64,000 nucleotides of DNA from Sphingobacterium sp. CZ-2 (GTDB lineage Bacteria; Bacteroidota; Bacteroidia; Sphingobacteriales; Sphingobacteriaceae). The notes below the pieces were generated by a model, which saw only the letters and a list, made by a program, of their open reading frames with translations, had not been told where the DNA came from and did not search any database. How positions within the stretch are numbered: position 1 is the stretch's first letter; every line of letters begins with the position of its first letter. Shown here piece by piece: positions 35,261 through 44,011 of this stretch. Location of the stretch: contig NZ_CP038159.1 of NCBI RefSeq assembly GCF_004526235.1, forward strand, positions 3,658,001 through 3,722,000. The letters are read 5' to 3'. The translations under genes were made by a program, and so were the position numbers.

Positions 35261-38083
35261 TCAAGGATTCCCGAACCTCTTAACTTCGATCCTTTTTTCA
35301 CGTACCGAAAGAGTTATCCTCGGCAACTGCAATATCTCGCCTGCCCGGACATGGATGGAATTTTCGTACCCATTATGAACAATGTCCTCTGGTAGGCTCT
35401 GGAGATCCAATTGGAGACTGTACTTCCCCTCGGGCAAGCTGGTGCGGAATTCCCCCCGGGAATCGCATATGATCTCATACCTGCTGCTGCTGGAGAATGC
35501 AAGCAATCTCACATCCTTTAGTTCATAATCTACCTCCCTGCTGATCCCCGGCACATAATCGATCTCAAGGCCGCCCCTCACCTCTCCACCCAACCGAAGC
35601 GGAATGTTCAGATACATCTTCCTGTTATCAAGATTTATATTCCTTGAATCTGCCAGATAGTTTTCCCGTGAAGGAAAATAGAGTTTATAGGGACCATAGG
35701 GAAGACTGGTGAAACTCGCCCTTCCCTGCCTGTCGGTGGTCAAAAGGAAATCGCCAATGGAAAAATCATAGAATACAGCTGGCTTTTCATCAGCGTCATA
35801 GATCCCATTTCCGTTACTATCGTAAAAACATTGTACAAGGACCGTCCCTCTGCTGGTCCGGGAAGCAGCTGGATCCTTGTAGGGTAGCACCTGCCTAACA
35901 CCAATGCGAAGATTGTTGTAGGCAATGGCCTGACCAAGGTTGGTTGAGTTCTTTCTCAGCTGAAGATTACCCTGGAGTTCCGTTCGTGGCAGCACACGGT
36001 ACTTCACATCCAGATTGATCCCATAGCTACCCCCATAGTCCCTGGAAAGAAAGGCCATTGATCCAGCGTTCCATCTCAGGCTTCCATCAAGAAGCGTGCC
36101 CCCGATCCTGGCATTCAACGAAAAACGGTCGGGCTGTACTACCATTGAATTGCTTCCGATCAGATCCAACGACTGCATGGCGCCCCTTTGGAAGGATCCG
36201 TTCATTGCAAACCCTCGGTATGAATATCCCATATCCGCTCGCATAGCCCAACTGATCTCATCCCGGTCTTTCCGAGCTACCAGAGCATTTTCCAGTGAAA
36301 GGTTTAAATGGTGCCGAAGATCCGCCGAACGGAGATTCCCGGAGAACAGAAGCCCAACTGAGCTTGTCTTCATTATGTTTTCTGCCAGAATGGTCTGGAG
36401 TCTGGTCTGTTCGGAAAGCAACCTGGGTACCAGACCAATGTTGATTCGGGGTGAGATAGGAGCAAAGACGGAGGCAGAAATCCTGGAGGAACGTTGGTAA
36501 TAGAGAAAGGAGTTCATAACAAGGTACCTTGGACTCTGGTCCATGAAGGTCTGATCAAAACTAAGGCTGGCTTTCTTCCAGTTCCTGGAAAGCCTATTTG
36601 ATACCTGCAGGGTCCCCCGTCGGATTCCGGGATAGTAAGGCGAACTGTAGAACCCCTCACTCTGCAGGCGCCATTTTCCAGGATGCCAAGTAAAGTTCAA
36701 TCCACCTGCAGCTGATGGTATGGAACGTTGCCAGGGTTCACCACCATCAAGCCCATGGAGACCTAGCCCCAATCTGGCACTCAAGGTGGTGCCTTGGGGG
36801 GTAGCGGGAGCTAGCAGATCTACCTGATTGTACAGCAAAAGGCTTTTAGTACTGTCCAGACTGTTCCTTTCCAATACGATCTGAGTCTGATACCTACTTT
36901 TCCCCGTAAAACGTGCCTTCCTCTCCAATTTGCCATATGCTACATACCCTAGGCCTTGGCCATAGAAATGGGCGAGGAGATCGGAGGACCTCTCCAGAAG
37001 TCCCACCGTATAGTTGATCATTTTAGAAGTGTCCAGCTGGGAAAAACTTACCCCGCTGCCATATACGGGCATCTCCAAGGTTTCCTGGATGTTTCCAAGG
37101 GATAATCCATTTCCCTTAATGGCGAGCTCTAGGTAGATATTGCTGATAATCGGTCGGGACATCCCTCCCATATGGTAGATCATGGCACTGAAGCGGGACC
37201 TTCCCCCAAGGAGTGCATAGTCCCCCTGCGCCCTAAGATGGTATGTAGGCAGTGCGCTGGTAAGGTTGTCCACCAGCAACTCCAAATAATTGGGGGTGAG
37301 CCATGCCCTTCCTCCAGTTTCCCTGGGGAACATCCTCGTATAGTCACGATGGGAGGATATGTTTGTGAAAATCAGAGAAAGATTATCGATCAAATCGCTG
37401 TTCTGGTACATTCCGCTCACACTTACGGAATATTGGTTCCTTTGAAGCATGAACCTCTCCACTAAAAATGAACGACTCAATAACGTGTCCTTTCCAGGAG
37501 GGAGCTCCAGTGTATTCTCCAAGAACTGCGATTTTCCTATCCTATCGTCGGAAGAGTACACTATTTTCACCATCTCGGTCTGTGTCCCCAGATTGCTCAC
37601 CCGTACCCTGGTCTCTATGGAATCTCCAAAATTCCTGATGTACTGGAACAGTGTCTCGTTCGCCATCTTCACCACACGCCTGGGGGGAACTATAAGCCTT
37701 ATGGTGTCGGATTCTATCCTCCGGCCGGAGGAGTCCCTGATTTCCAGGATGATCGATGGATCTTGGACCAGGTGCGCCCGATCCATACGGAACTTGATGG
37801 AGAGGTACCTTACCATGGATCTTCCGATCTCAAGCTCGTTCAATCCCCTTCCCAGTAGATCGGCCCCATCAGGAAGGAGCAGCCTGATTGTACCCTTGAA
37901 GCCTGAAATATGGGAGGCACTTACCTTCAGGTCAAGCGAATTGATGCCAGGACCAATACTCAGCTCCTTGGGGACGATTATCCGAGGAGCTTCCATTGGG
38001 GTTTGGGCATGGCAGTACATGATGGTCCAAAAAAAGGGGATCAGCAGACTGAGCAAAAGATTGATCGTTCTTTTGGGTTCCAT
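35261..38083 (-). CDS. Usher-like outer-membrane protein with C-terminal Cna-B-like domains
   Basis: A 940-residue secreted protein with signal peptide (RTINLLLSLLIPFFWTIMYCHAQ). Residues about 30-230 contain one or two Ig-like domains. Residues about 240-730 are rich in alternating aromatic/polar strands with Gly turns (for example RFSAMIYHMGGMSRP, SSVGLLFSGNLRS, SYGINLDVKYRV), as expected for a large beta-barrel. Near residue 752 a Ca-loop-like DSNGNGIYDADE opens an SdrD/Cna-B-like domain (TTDRQGRASFTSLPYGPYKLYF), and a second such domain (DSRGEFRTSLPEGKYSLQL) ends the protein. Sequence is not obviously like classical FimD/PapC, but size, barrel-plus-periplasmic-domain layout and its operon place it as the pilus usher. 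Its start overlaps the stop of the preceding subunit gene (TAATG). Last gene of the operon. Confidence 0.68.
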   Translation of the reverse strand: MEPKRTINLLLSLLIPFFWTIMYCHAQTPMEAPRIIVPKELSIGPGINSLDLKVSASHISGFKGTIRLLLPDGADLLGRGLNELEIGRSMVRYLSIKFRMDRAHLVQDPSIILEIRDSSGRRIESDTIRLIVPPRRVVKMANETLFQYIRNFGDSIETRVRVSNLGTQTEMVKIVYSSDDRIGKSQFLENTLELPPGKDTLLSRSFLVERFMLQRNQYSVSVSGMYQNSDLIDNLSLIFTNISSHRDYTRMFPRETGGRAWLTPNYLELLVDNLTSALPTYHLRAQGDYALLGGRSRFSAMIYHMGGMSRPIISNIYLELAIKGNGLSLGNIQETLEMPVYGSGVSFSQLDTSKMINYTVGLLERSSDLLAHFYGQGLGYVAYGKLERKARFTGKSRYQTQIVLERNSLDSTKSLLLYNQVDLLAPATPQGTTLSARLGLGLHGLDGGEPWQRSIPSAAGGLNFTWHPGKWRLQSEGFYSSPYYPGIRRGTLQVSNRLSRNWKKASLSFDQTFMDQSPRYLVMNSFLYYQRSSRISASVFAPISPRINIGLVPRLLSEQTRLQTILAENIMKTSSVGLLFSGNLRSADLRHHLNLSLENALVARKDRDEISWAMRADMGYSYRGFAMNGSFQRGAMQSLDLIGSNSMVVQPDRFSLNARIGGTLLDGSLRWNAGSMAFLSRDYGGSYGINLDVKYRVLPRTELQGNLQLRKNSTNLGQAIAYNNLRIGVRQVLPYKDPAASRTSRGTVLVQCFYDSNGNGIYDADEKPAVFYDFSIGDFLLTTDRQGRASFTSLPYGPYKLYFPSRENYLADSRNINLDNRKMYLNIPLRLGGEVRGGLEIDYVPGISREVDYELKDVRLLAFSSSSRYEIICDSRGEFRTSLPEGKYSLQLDLQSLPEDIVHNGYENSIHVRAGEILQLPRITLSVREKRIEVKRFGNP

Positions 38084-39159
38084 TACCTAGGCAGAAAAAG
38101 ATATAGTATGGAAACCTGGTAGCTCCCCATAGAGAGCCCTTGGATCTGTTGGGAGGAGGGCTTTGCCCGGTAGTCCAGATGGAAGGTCCGTTCGATGTTC
38201 TTATCTGAGGAAAGACATGTGGCCAGGATGGCCTCCTGTTGGGAAATAACCGTTCTAGGGTTGGACTGGATTATTGACCCTGCCCCGGGGAGTACCTGGA
38301 CAGATAATATGGAAAGGGGCATAAACGAAGAATTGCCCCCCCTCAGTTCACTATCGATCGACTTGACCCGTATCTCGAAATCGGTAGCGGAATTTACCTT
38401 TAGGGCTTCATGGATGGTCAGTGAAACCCCTTGGGCATAATCCTTTGAATTCCTGAACTCCAGACTGGTCGTGGAACTTTGAGGTGAGAAATAGAAACCG
38501 AAATCTGGTTTTACATCGACCATTTCACCATCGCTCAGGTTCGGGGGCATCTGCATTTCGTAGTTCATTCTCTGGCTTCCCAGAACATTACCCTGCGAGT
38601 CATACAGGTTGACCATAAGGGGTATCCTATATTTGATGTACGTATACCGCTCCGCACTGAGGAATTCTTCCAGGTATTTACCAGGGTCGATCCTCAGTAG
38701 ACCGAAAAGTCGGTACTGAACAAAGTGGGATCCGTAGGAGGCCAATGGTTGGCCCGCAGATTCTATAAGCATGACCTCCGATGAGGATTGGAGTTTGATC
38801 GGGTTCCGAGATGCCCCGATCCCAGAGAGCGAAAAATTGGACTGGTTATCGTCCAGTGTCCACTGAAGGGAAATCCTTTCACTAGGGAAACTCTTTCCAG
38901 ACCTGTTAGGCCCTCCTGAAATGGGAACGATGGGCTCAAGGACCCTGACCCCTATTTTCCACCTAGTTATGTTGGCACCTTGCCCTGAGATGTTGAACTG
39001 GAAGGAATTGAACCTTTCGGCAGTAGCTCTTCCAAGATAGGAACTGACTTCAAAATAATTATCAGACCAGGCCGAGAATTGAACCTGGGCCGTTAATTGG
39101 CTCAAGGCCAATAAATTTGACAAAGTCAAAAAAAAGAGGGACCGTAAAAAGCAAACCAT
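38083..39159 (-). CDS. Two-part pilin-like protein, possible tip subunit
   Basis: A 358-residue secreted protein; ATG at 39159, signal peptide VCFLRSLFFLTLSNLLALSQLTAQ. The N-terminal part (about residues 25-210) is unique in the window. The C-terminal part shares with the two small pilin-like proteins a motif of the form L-x-[YF]-x4-D-Y-x2-G-V (LEFRNSKDYAQGV) and ends in a beta-strand segment GSYQVSILYLFLPR, resembling the G-x-Y...V-x-I-x-Y terminal strand of chaperone-usher subunits. An N-terminal extra domain plus a C-terminal pilin domain is the layout of tip adhesins. Its ATG is one base beyond the chaperone stop codon, so translation is coupled. Binding target unknown. Confidence 0.6.
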   Translation of the reverse strand: MVCFLRSLFFLTLSNLLALSQLTAQVQFSAWSDNYFEVSSYLGRATAERFNSFQFNISGQGANITRWKIGVRVLEPIVPISGGPNRSGKSFPSERISLQWTLDDNQSNFSLSGIGASRNPIKLQSSSEVMLIESAGQPLASYGSHFVQYRLFGLLRIDPGKYLEEFLSAERYTYIKYRIPLMVNLYDSQGNVLGSQRMNYEMQMPPNLSDGEMVDVKPDFGFYFSPQSSTTSLEFRNSKDYAQGVSLTIHEALKVNSATDFEIRVKSIDSELRGGNSSFMPLSILSVQVLPGAGSIIQSNPRTVISQQEAILATCLSSDKNIERTFHLDYRAKPSSQQIQGLSMGSYQVSILYLFLPR

Positions 39160-39160
39160 A

Positions 39161-39973
39161 TCACTCGTGTTTATTGAACTCGATCTCTGCAATCTTGACA
39201 AGATCCTGCTCATCGAAAAGGAACATCACAGATGCCAGATACTTCCCTGGGGAAAGATCCTTGGGTATCGAAATGAAATGCTTCCTTCTGTCTCCTGGAA
39301 GGCAATAAAGACTTACATCCTTCAACTGTACCTTCCTACCATCTCCCTGGTTGAGAAACTCAGTCCTGATCCTTCCTTCCACCCATACGTTACCGGACAC
39401 CTGAAAATCGGTCTCAAGATATCCTCCTAAGCTATCAAGGTGGACCACCTTGAGATCGGTGACCTCCAGATCAATCTGCTCTCTTGCTGGGAATCTATGA
39501 TAGACCTTGATCCCTGAACGGACCGCAAGTCGGATGTTCGCACCATCACGGTCCTGGCGCGCCCTAGGGTTCATCTGAGTAATGAACAGCATCGCGGTAT
39601 GTACCGATGTAGCTGAATCTATAGAAGATATTGGAGGTACTTTCATCCTTAACTGGATCCGTTTGGATTCACCCGGCTTGAGGGAAAAATATCCCTCAGA
39701 AACAGAAAGCCAATCGGAACAGGAATTGGGAAGTGAACCGCTATTTGATAACTGGTTCTCGCCCAACTCCGAATAGGACCAGTCCTCGAATGAAATGGCC
39801 AGTTGGAGTTCATAGTCGGAACTGGGATTGCTGACCTCCACAAATTGGAACTGTTCCTGCCCTGCTCCCGAAACAAAATAGATTCGTGGAGGACCAGCAG
39901 TAAGGCCAGTCTGGGACCAAGCTCCCTGGATTCCTATAATCACCACAAGACAGAAAATGTGAATAGACTTCAT
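39161..39973 (-). CDS. PapD-like periplasmic chaperone
   Basis: A 270-residue secreted protein; ATG at 39973 with signal peptide KSIHIFCLVVIIGIQGAWSQ (the TTG at 39994 is rejected). The first domain begins GPPRIYFVSGAGQEQFQFVEVSNPSSDYELQL, in the style of the N-terminal strand of pilus chaperones (an Ile/Arg start followed by V-x-N), and includes DWLSVSEGYFSLKPGESKRIQLRMKVP and a SGIKVYHRFP segment at the hinge. The second domain follows to the end. It would hold pilin-like subunits in the periplasm and deliver them to the usher-like protein. Similarity is by pattern and not strong, but the operon context agrees. Confidence 0.7.
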   Translation of the reverse strand: MKSIHIFCLVVIIGIQGAWSQTGLTAGPPRIYFVSGAGQEQFQFVEVSNPSSDYELQLAISFEDWSYSELGENQLSNSGSLPNSCSDWLSVSEGYFSLKPGESKRIQLRMKVPPISSIDSATSVHTAMLFITQMNPRARQDRDGANIRLAVRSGIKVYHRFPAREQIDLEVTDLKVVHLDSLGGYLETDFQVSGNVWVEGRIRTEFLNQGDGRKVQLKDVSLYCLPGDRRKHFISIPKDLSPGKYLASVMFLFDEQDLVKIAEIEFNKHE

Positions 39974-40057
39974 GTTAGAATAACTTTTTTGCAAATATAC
40001 AGAAAAAGCAGGGATCCATTTTATTTGGCCCTGCTTTCTCCATAAGGTATTCGATGT

Positions 40058-40648
40058 CTAGTTGGCAGCAATCGTATATACCACATCGACAGAATAGACG
40101 GCACGTGACTCCTTGTTATTCAGCATCTTTTTGAGCAGATCTGCATTCTTTATCGGCTTACCTATGTACTTGACATCGATCTCCTGGTCCAACACTGAAG
40201 ACTCTGCACCGCTGGTGTTCCCAAAACCTCCCCAGCTCATGCTGGCTGCAGCATCCAAGGTCTGTTTATTGCCTACAGCTATCTTCAGAACCTGGCTGGC
40301 ATCAACGAAATCCTCACCACTTCCCTGCCCCTTCTTAAGCTTTGCTCCATCAGATAATGTTGCGTTAACCTGATATCCTGAGCCCACAGAAGAAACCTTG
40401 AGTTGTTTCAACACATTCTTTTCCACCCCGTTGTTGTAATCCTGGGTATTCTTGTATTCCAATGTCACTTCATCATCGTAACCGCTGCTCACAGGTCCAT
40501 CCTGCCCCGCACCTGAACCAATGCTGATTGTCTGGAAAGGGTTAAGCACAACATTAACCTTCACTTTTGCTGAACCGTTCGTTGTCTGTGCCTTAACCAT
40601 GCTTACGCCTGCTAAGAAAATTGCGGCGATCAGGATCATTTTTTTCAT
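40058..40648 (-). CDS. Pilin-like subunit B
   Basis: A 196-residue secreted protein; ATG at 40648 gives a clean signal peptide MKKMILIAAIFLAGVSMVKAQ (a longer frame to 40711 adds residues before it). The mature part begins VKVNVVLNPFQTISI, carries VTLEYKNTQDYNNGV, and ends with a strand-like DVKYIG... VYSVDVVYTIAAN. The same pattern is in the smaller protein encoded upstream (40930-41460), so they are paralogues. No Cys is present. Gly/Ser-rich loops (SGAGQDGPVSSG, GFGNTSGAES) suit an extracellular fibre protein. Likely the major or second structural pilin. Confidence 0.66.
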   Translation of the reverse strand: MKKMILIAAIFLAGVSMVKAQTTNGSAKVKVNVVLNPFQTISIGSGAGQDGPVSSGYDDEVTLEYKNTQDYNNGVEKNVLKQLKVSSVGSGYQVNATLSDGAKLKKGQGSGEDFVDASQVLKIAVGNKQTLDAAASMSWGGFGNTSGAESSVLDQEIDVKYIGKPIKNADLLKKMLNNKESRAVYSVDVVYTIAAN

Positions 40649-40929
40649 TTTTTTTATCTTGTTAAATCTGTTCAAATTCTTCGTCAATGGATCCTTTCCT
40701 ATACCGGTCACATTGACGATGCAAAACTAGATTTAAACCCAAGATAAAAAATATGAATTTGATCAAATAAAATATGAAATTGAACGTAAAGGAAATTTTG
40801 TAGTCGCAGAGCCACATATCATTAAGATAACTGTCACAATTCGTCAAAATGAAATTGGATGACAGCCGTACCCGCACTCAAAGCAACGGTTTGGTCTACA
40901 ATTATTCTGGCAGTAATGCCGCGAAGGAT

Positions 40930-41460
40930 TTACCTCGTCTCGATACTGTACATGATATCGTTGGTCATGGTGATTGATTGATGTCTGGAGGCGAATTCTA
41001 TCAGCTCCTGTCCTTTGGGCCCGCTGTAGGTCACATCGAAGGTCGAGCCAGTGGAGGGCTGGCTTGAGGAAATGATTACGGATTCTCTAGTGCCAAGATT
41101 GACATGGCCAAGTGAGATGGCCGCATCCTTGACAAGTGGCTGAGCACTGACCATGATACCTGTGAGCGAGGCCTTAAGAGAAGGACCGTCCAGTAAGCTA
41201 ATGAATTCGGAATTAGCTAGCTTGACCTTTACCTCATATGCTTCAGTACTAAAAAGGGATAAATGAGCCGCCTGTAGGCTGTGCACACCCTGCTTATAGT
41301 CTTCTATGCTGGAATATGAGAGTGTGATCTTATCCTGCTGCGGGTGTATAGTGAGGCTCTGAGCCCGGTGAAGAACGATGTTCAACCGTACGTTCTGTCC
41401 TCTTGTTACCATTGAACCCACCCCTATCAGAAAAACTAATAATAACATGGCCCTTTTCAT
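40930..41460 (-). CDS. Pilin-like subunit A
   Basis: A 176-residue secreted protein with signal peptide KRAMLLLVFLIGVGSMVTRGQ. The mature part starts VRLNIVLHRAQSLTI and contains ITLSYSSIEDYKQGV and the C-terminal strand segment DVTYSG... TMTNDIMYSIETR, matching subunit B position by position in these landmarks. A strong Shine-Dalgarno (AAAGGAGGGG just before the ATG) is unusual for Bacteroidota and suggests high expression. It is the first gene of the pilin-chaperone-tip-usher operon. A 280-base spacer separates it from subunit B, so B may have additional control. Confidence 0.66.
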   Translation of the reverse strand: MKRAMLLLVFLIGVGSMVTRGQNVRLNIVLHRAQSLTIHPQQDKITLSYSSIEDYKQGVHSLQAAHLSLFSTEAYEVKVKLANSEFISLLDGPSLKASLTGIMVSAQPLVKDAAISLGHVNLGTRESVIISSSQPSTGSTFDVTYSGPKGQELIEFASRHQSITMTNDIMYSIETR

Positions 41461-41552
41461 TTCCCCTCCTTTATCTGGTTGACATAAATATAAGTGTTTT
41501 TATAGTCCTTCCACCCATCATGCCAAAATATATGGAGACTTAGTTATAATTG

Positions 41553-42383
41553 TTACAATCTCCATTTCTTCCGGTATTCTTTCGGAGATATACCGAACCT
41601 TTTGGTAAAGGACGCACTGAAATTGTTCTCATTACTGAATCCCAGCTCCCAAGCAATCTGCTTAATGCTCTTAGCACCAGAGGTAAGCATACGTTTTTCC
41701 AGTTCACCTAAACTCTCGTTGATCAGCTCCTTCGGAGTCCTTCCGGTCAATCTCTTGGTCACCTCGTTCAGTTTCCTAGGGCTTACCCTGAGCTGATCGG
41801 CATAATAGGAGACCTTTCTCTGCCGATGGACGAACTTCTGGACTAGTATCTTGAAATCCCCGACCAACCTAGACTCTCCCCCGGGAGAGAGAAGTTCTGC
41901 ATACTCCTCTTGCTTCATGTAGATGAACCCCATGAGAAGGATCTGCCTTACCATGTTGAAGGCCAGATCCCTGTAGACCGCCCGGTCGTAATTCGACTTG
42001 GCCAACGCAAGGTGGCCCACCATAAAATGGTAGTAACACGAATACTGCTGGGTGAGCTTCAGTATGCTGTATCCTTCTAAACTTTCCTGAAGGGGCCTAA
42101 AACTGAGCAGGAAGGACAGTTCCGACTCTGTCCTGGCTGCGAACCCCTGGGAGAAATATAGCATGTGAAAGATTCGGACCTCGCCTTTTCGTGCGGACAC
42201 CCTTATCCCTTTGCCAATGAACACCAGGCTCAGTGGTTCCAATTCCAGCTTCCGATGCTCCACCATCAAGCTACCACCGGATTCATTAATGAACAGCACC
42301 TTGTAATAGTTCTTCTGCCAATCCTGGGATTTGCCCAGATTGACAGGATCACCACCGTTGACCTCTTTGATTCCGAATTCCAT
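41553..42383 (-). CDS. AraC-family transcriptional regulator
   Basis: A 276-residue protein with an N-terminal cupin-like sensor domain (LEPLSLVFIGKGIRV, a stretch resembling ligand-binding AraC proteins) and a C-terminal double HTH: YYADQLRVSPRKLNEVTKRLTGRTP and SIKQIAWELGFSNENNFSASFTKRFGISPKEYRKKW, the latter a textbook AraC signature. It is 92 bases upstream of the first pilin gene on the same strand and divergent from the TPR gene at 42639. It is the obvious candidate to control the pilus operon. Confidence 0.9.
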   Translation of the reverse strand: MEFGIKEVNGGDPVNLGKSQDWQKNYYKVLFINESGGSLMVEHRKLELEPLSLVFIGKGIRVSARKGEVRIFHMLYFSQGFAARTESELSFLLSFRPLQESLEGYSILKLTQQYSCYYHFMVGHLALAKSNYDRAVYRDLAFNMVRQILLMGFIYMKQEEYAELLSPGGESRLVGDFKILVQKFVHRQRKVSYYADQLRVSPRKLNEVTKRLTGRTPKELINESLGELEKRMLTSGAKSIKQIAWELGFSNENNFSASFTKRFGISPKEYRKKWRL

Positions 42384-42638
42384 TTTCCAAATGTATTTAA
42401 TATTCTCAAAATACAGATATTTTAAACTTACCCAATAAGTCCTAGCTTTTTTTACATTTAAAACTTTCCGACATCTAACTGGTAGGTAATGTGCAGTGTG
42501 AAGGATAACCTAGAGAAAATGCCGTGACACGTAATATTATAAGTAGGTAGGGTCATCGAACCACTACCCGATTCCCGGGAAATTTTCTGGGATACTATTA
42601 AATAACCTTTGAAGAGTTTTTTGTAGATTTGGTAAAAA

Positions 42639-43760
42639 ATGATATTGATCCATAAAATAATCAAAACATATCTATTGGTCCTTGCCACATTAGCAACAGT
42701 GACCATTTCAGAGGCCCAGACACCGGGAGAACAGAAACTTGATCCATCAGGGTTTGTTACAAAGTACGACCCTGATTTTAATGGGATAGGTCCTAAGGTA
42801 TATGTTTTGCCGGCTCCGAGGACCAAGAAGGAGGAACTGGCTGACTCATATAAAGAAAAGACGAATTTTTACGATTCGATATCCAAGCAGTTGGACTTTC
42901 AGAATCTGATCGAGGGATATAAAAGCACCTCAAATAAAGGTTTTATCCTTCAGAATATCAAACCTTTACCTGCTACGGATGCGGAATGGGAGGCTTTGAT
43001 CCTGAAATTACATCAAAACAATAATCAGGCGCTTTCCGTGGGAATTGCGAATGAATATGCATTGGAATTGATCCGAAAAGGAGAATTGAGCAAGGCTATT
43101 GCTGTACTTGGAACGGGCATGAATGGTACCACTCTAGATACAGATTGGTCGGTCTTGCAGTTCAATCTCGCAAATACATTTCTCCTTAATGGGAACAACA
43201 AGGAAGCCATAGCCATTCAGGAGACCTTTCTAAGGAACGCAACCATCAATAGAAACTTAAATGACCAGGCAGATATCCTGGTCGGAATAGCTATCAGCGA
43301 AGCACACGGTAAGAATTACAGGGCAGCAGAGAACACGATCATCCGAAGGGCCATTCCCTTGTACAATAAGATCAAGGATGCAAAGGGAAAAGTGAATGCC
43401 TGGACGACATTGGCAAGGATCTACCAAGTCCAGAACAAACACACCGAAGCACAGTGGTTCCTGATCCAGGCACGCGACCTTGCCTTGACTAGGGATTATG
43501 GGAATGATCTGGCGGAAATGGAATATATGCTAGGATATTCAAAATATATCCAGCAGAACTACAAAGTAGCCAAGCTTGAAATGGAAAATGCAAGATCCAT
43601 GGCAAGCCTGGAGAAGAATAAAATCCTTCAATTGGCAATCTCGGACAAGCTCGGGGACATCTATCTGAAATTGGGGTATTTTAAGGAAGCTGAAACGGCA
43701 CTAGAGGATTATTGGAGGTTACGCCGGGAGATCTTCCCCAAAAGTGATGTGGACCTCTAG
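42639..43760 (+). CDS. Secreted TPR-repeat protein
   Basis: A 373-residue protein with signal peptide (IHKIIKTYLLVLATLATVTISEAQ) followed by a linker and helical repeats of TPR type, for example EYALELIRKGELSKAIAVLGTG, ADILVGIAISEAHGKNYRAAEN, AWTTLARIYQVQNKHTEAQWFLIQA and LQLAISDKLGDIYLKLGYFKEAETAL. It ends soon after the last repeat, with no membrane helix, kinase or HTH domain, so it may be the periplasmic part of what in other proteins is a sensor, or a protein-protein scaffold. It is divergent from the AraC gene (255-base gap). Possibly linked to the pilus locus, but this is only from position. Confidence 0.7.
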   Translation: MILIHKIIKTYLLVLATLATVTISEAQTPGEQKLDPSGFVTKYDPDFNGIGPKVYVLPAPRTKKEELADSYKEKTNFYDSISKQLDFQNLIEGYKSTSNKGFILQNIKPLPATDAEWEALILKLHQNNNQALSVGIANEYALELIRKGELSKAIAVLGTGMNGTTLDTDWSVLQFNLANTFLLNGNNKEAIAIQETFLRNATINRNLNDQADILVGIAISEAHGKNYRAAENTIIRRAIPLYNKIKDAKGKVNAWTTLARIYQVQNKHTEAQWFLIQARDLALTRDYGNDLAEMEYMLGYSKYIQQNYKVAKLEMENARSMASLEKNKILQLAISDKLGDIYLKLGYFKEAETALEDYWRLRREIFPKSDVDL

Positions 43761-43939
43761 AGAAATCCTGCCAGCTGGCCCTGTGCTGGGTATGAATCGA
43801 ACCACTCTTCCCCATAAAAATCCATTCCTCCTATGCATGAATGGGGGTGAATGAACGCTCTTTTTTAGTTAAAAAGAATTAAAACCATAATGTTTTGACA
43901 ATTGGCATGATTATTTTACGTTCTGACAACGCAGGGTTG

Positions 43940-43971
43940 TTGGAATTTTGATTAATTTTAACATATCTTGG
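43940..43971 (+). promoter_or_regulatory. Possible promoter for the Prc-type protease gene
   Basis: TTG at 43940-43942 and TATCTTGG at 43964-43971 are separated by 21 bases. This resembles the Bacteroidota -33 TTG and -7 TAnnTTTG elements with one mismatch in the -7 box. The position, about 40 bases before the ATG at 44012, is sensible. Confidence 0.3.
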
Positions 43972-44011
43972 TAACACAAAGAATTTATAAAATCTAAAGT
44001 CAGGAACATAT

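Noticed and set aside
42624..42631. TAGATTTG box just before the TPR gene at 42639
   Set aside because: It matches the consensus but lies only 7 bases from the ATG, leaving no room for a leader, and has no -33 partner at normal spacing.
42458..42826. 122-residue minus-strand ORF between the AraC and TPR genes
   Set aside because: It overlaps the signal-peptide end of the plus-strand TPR gene and has an unlikely composition.
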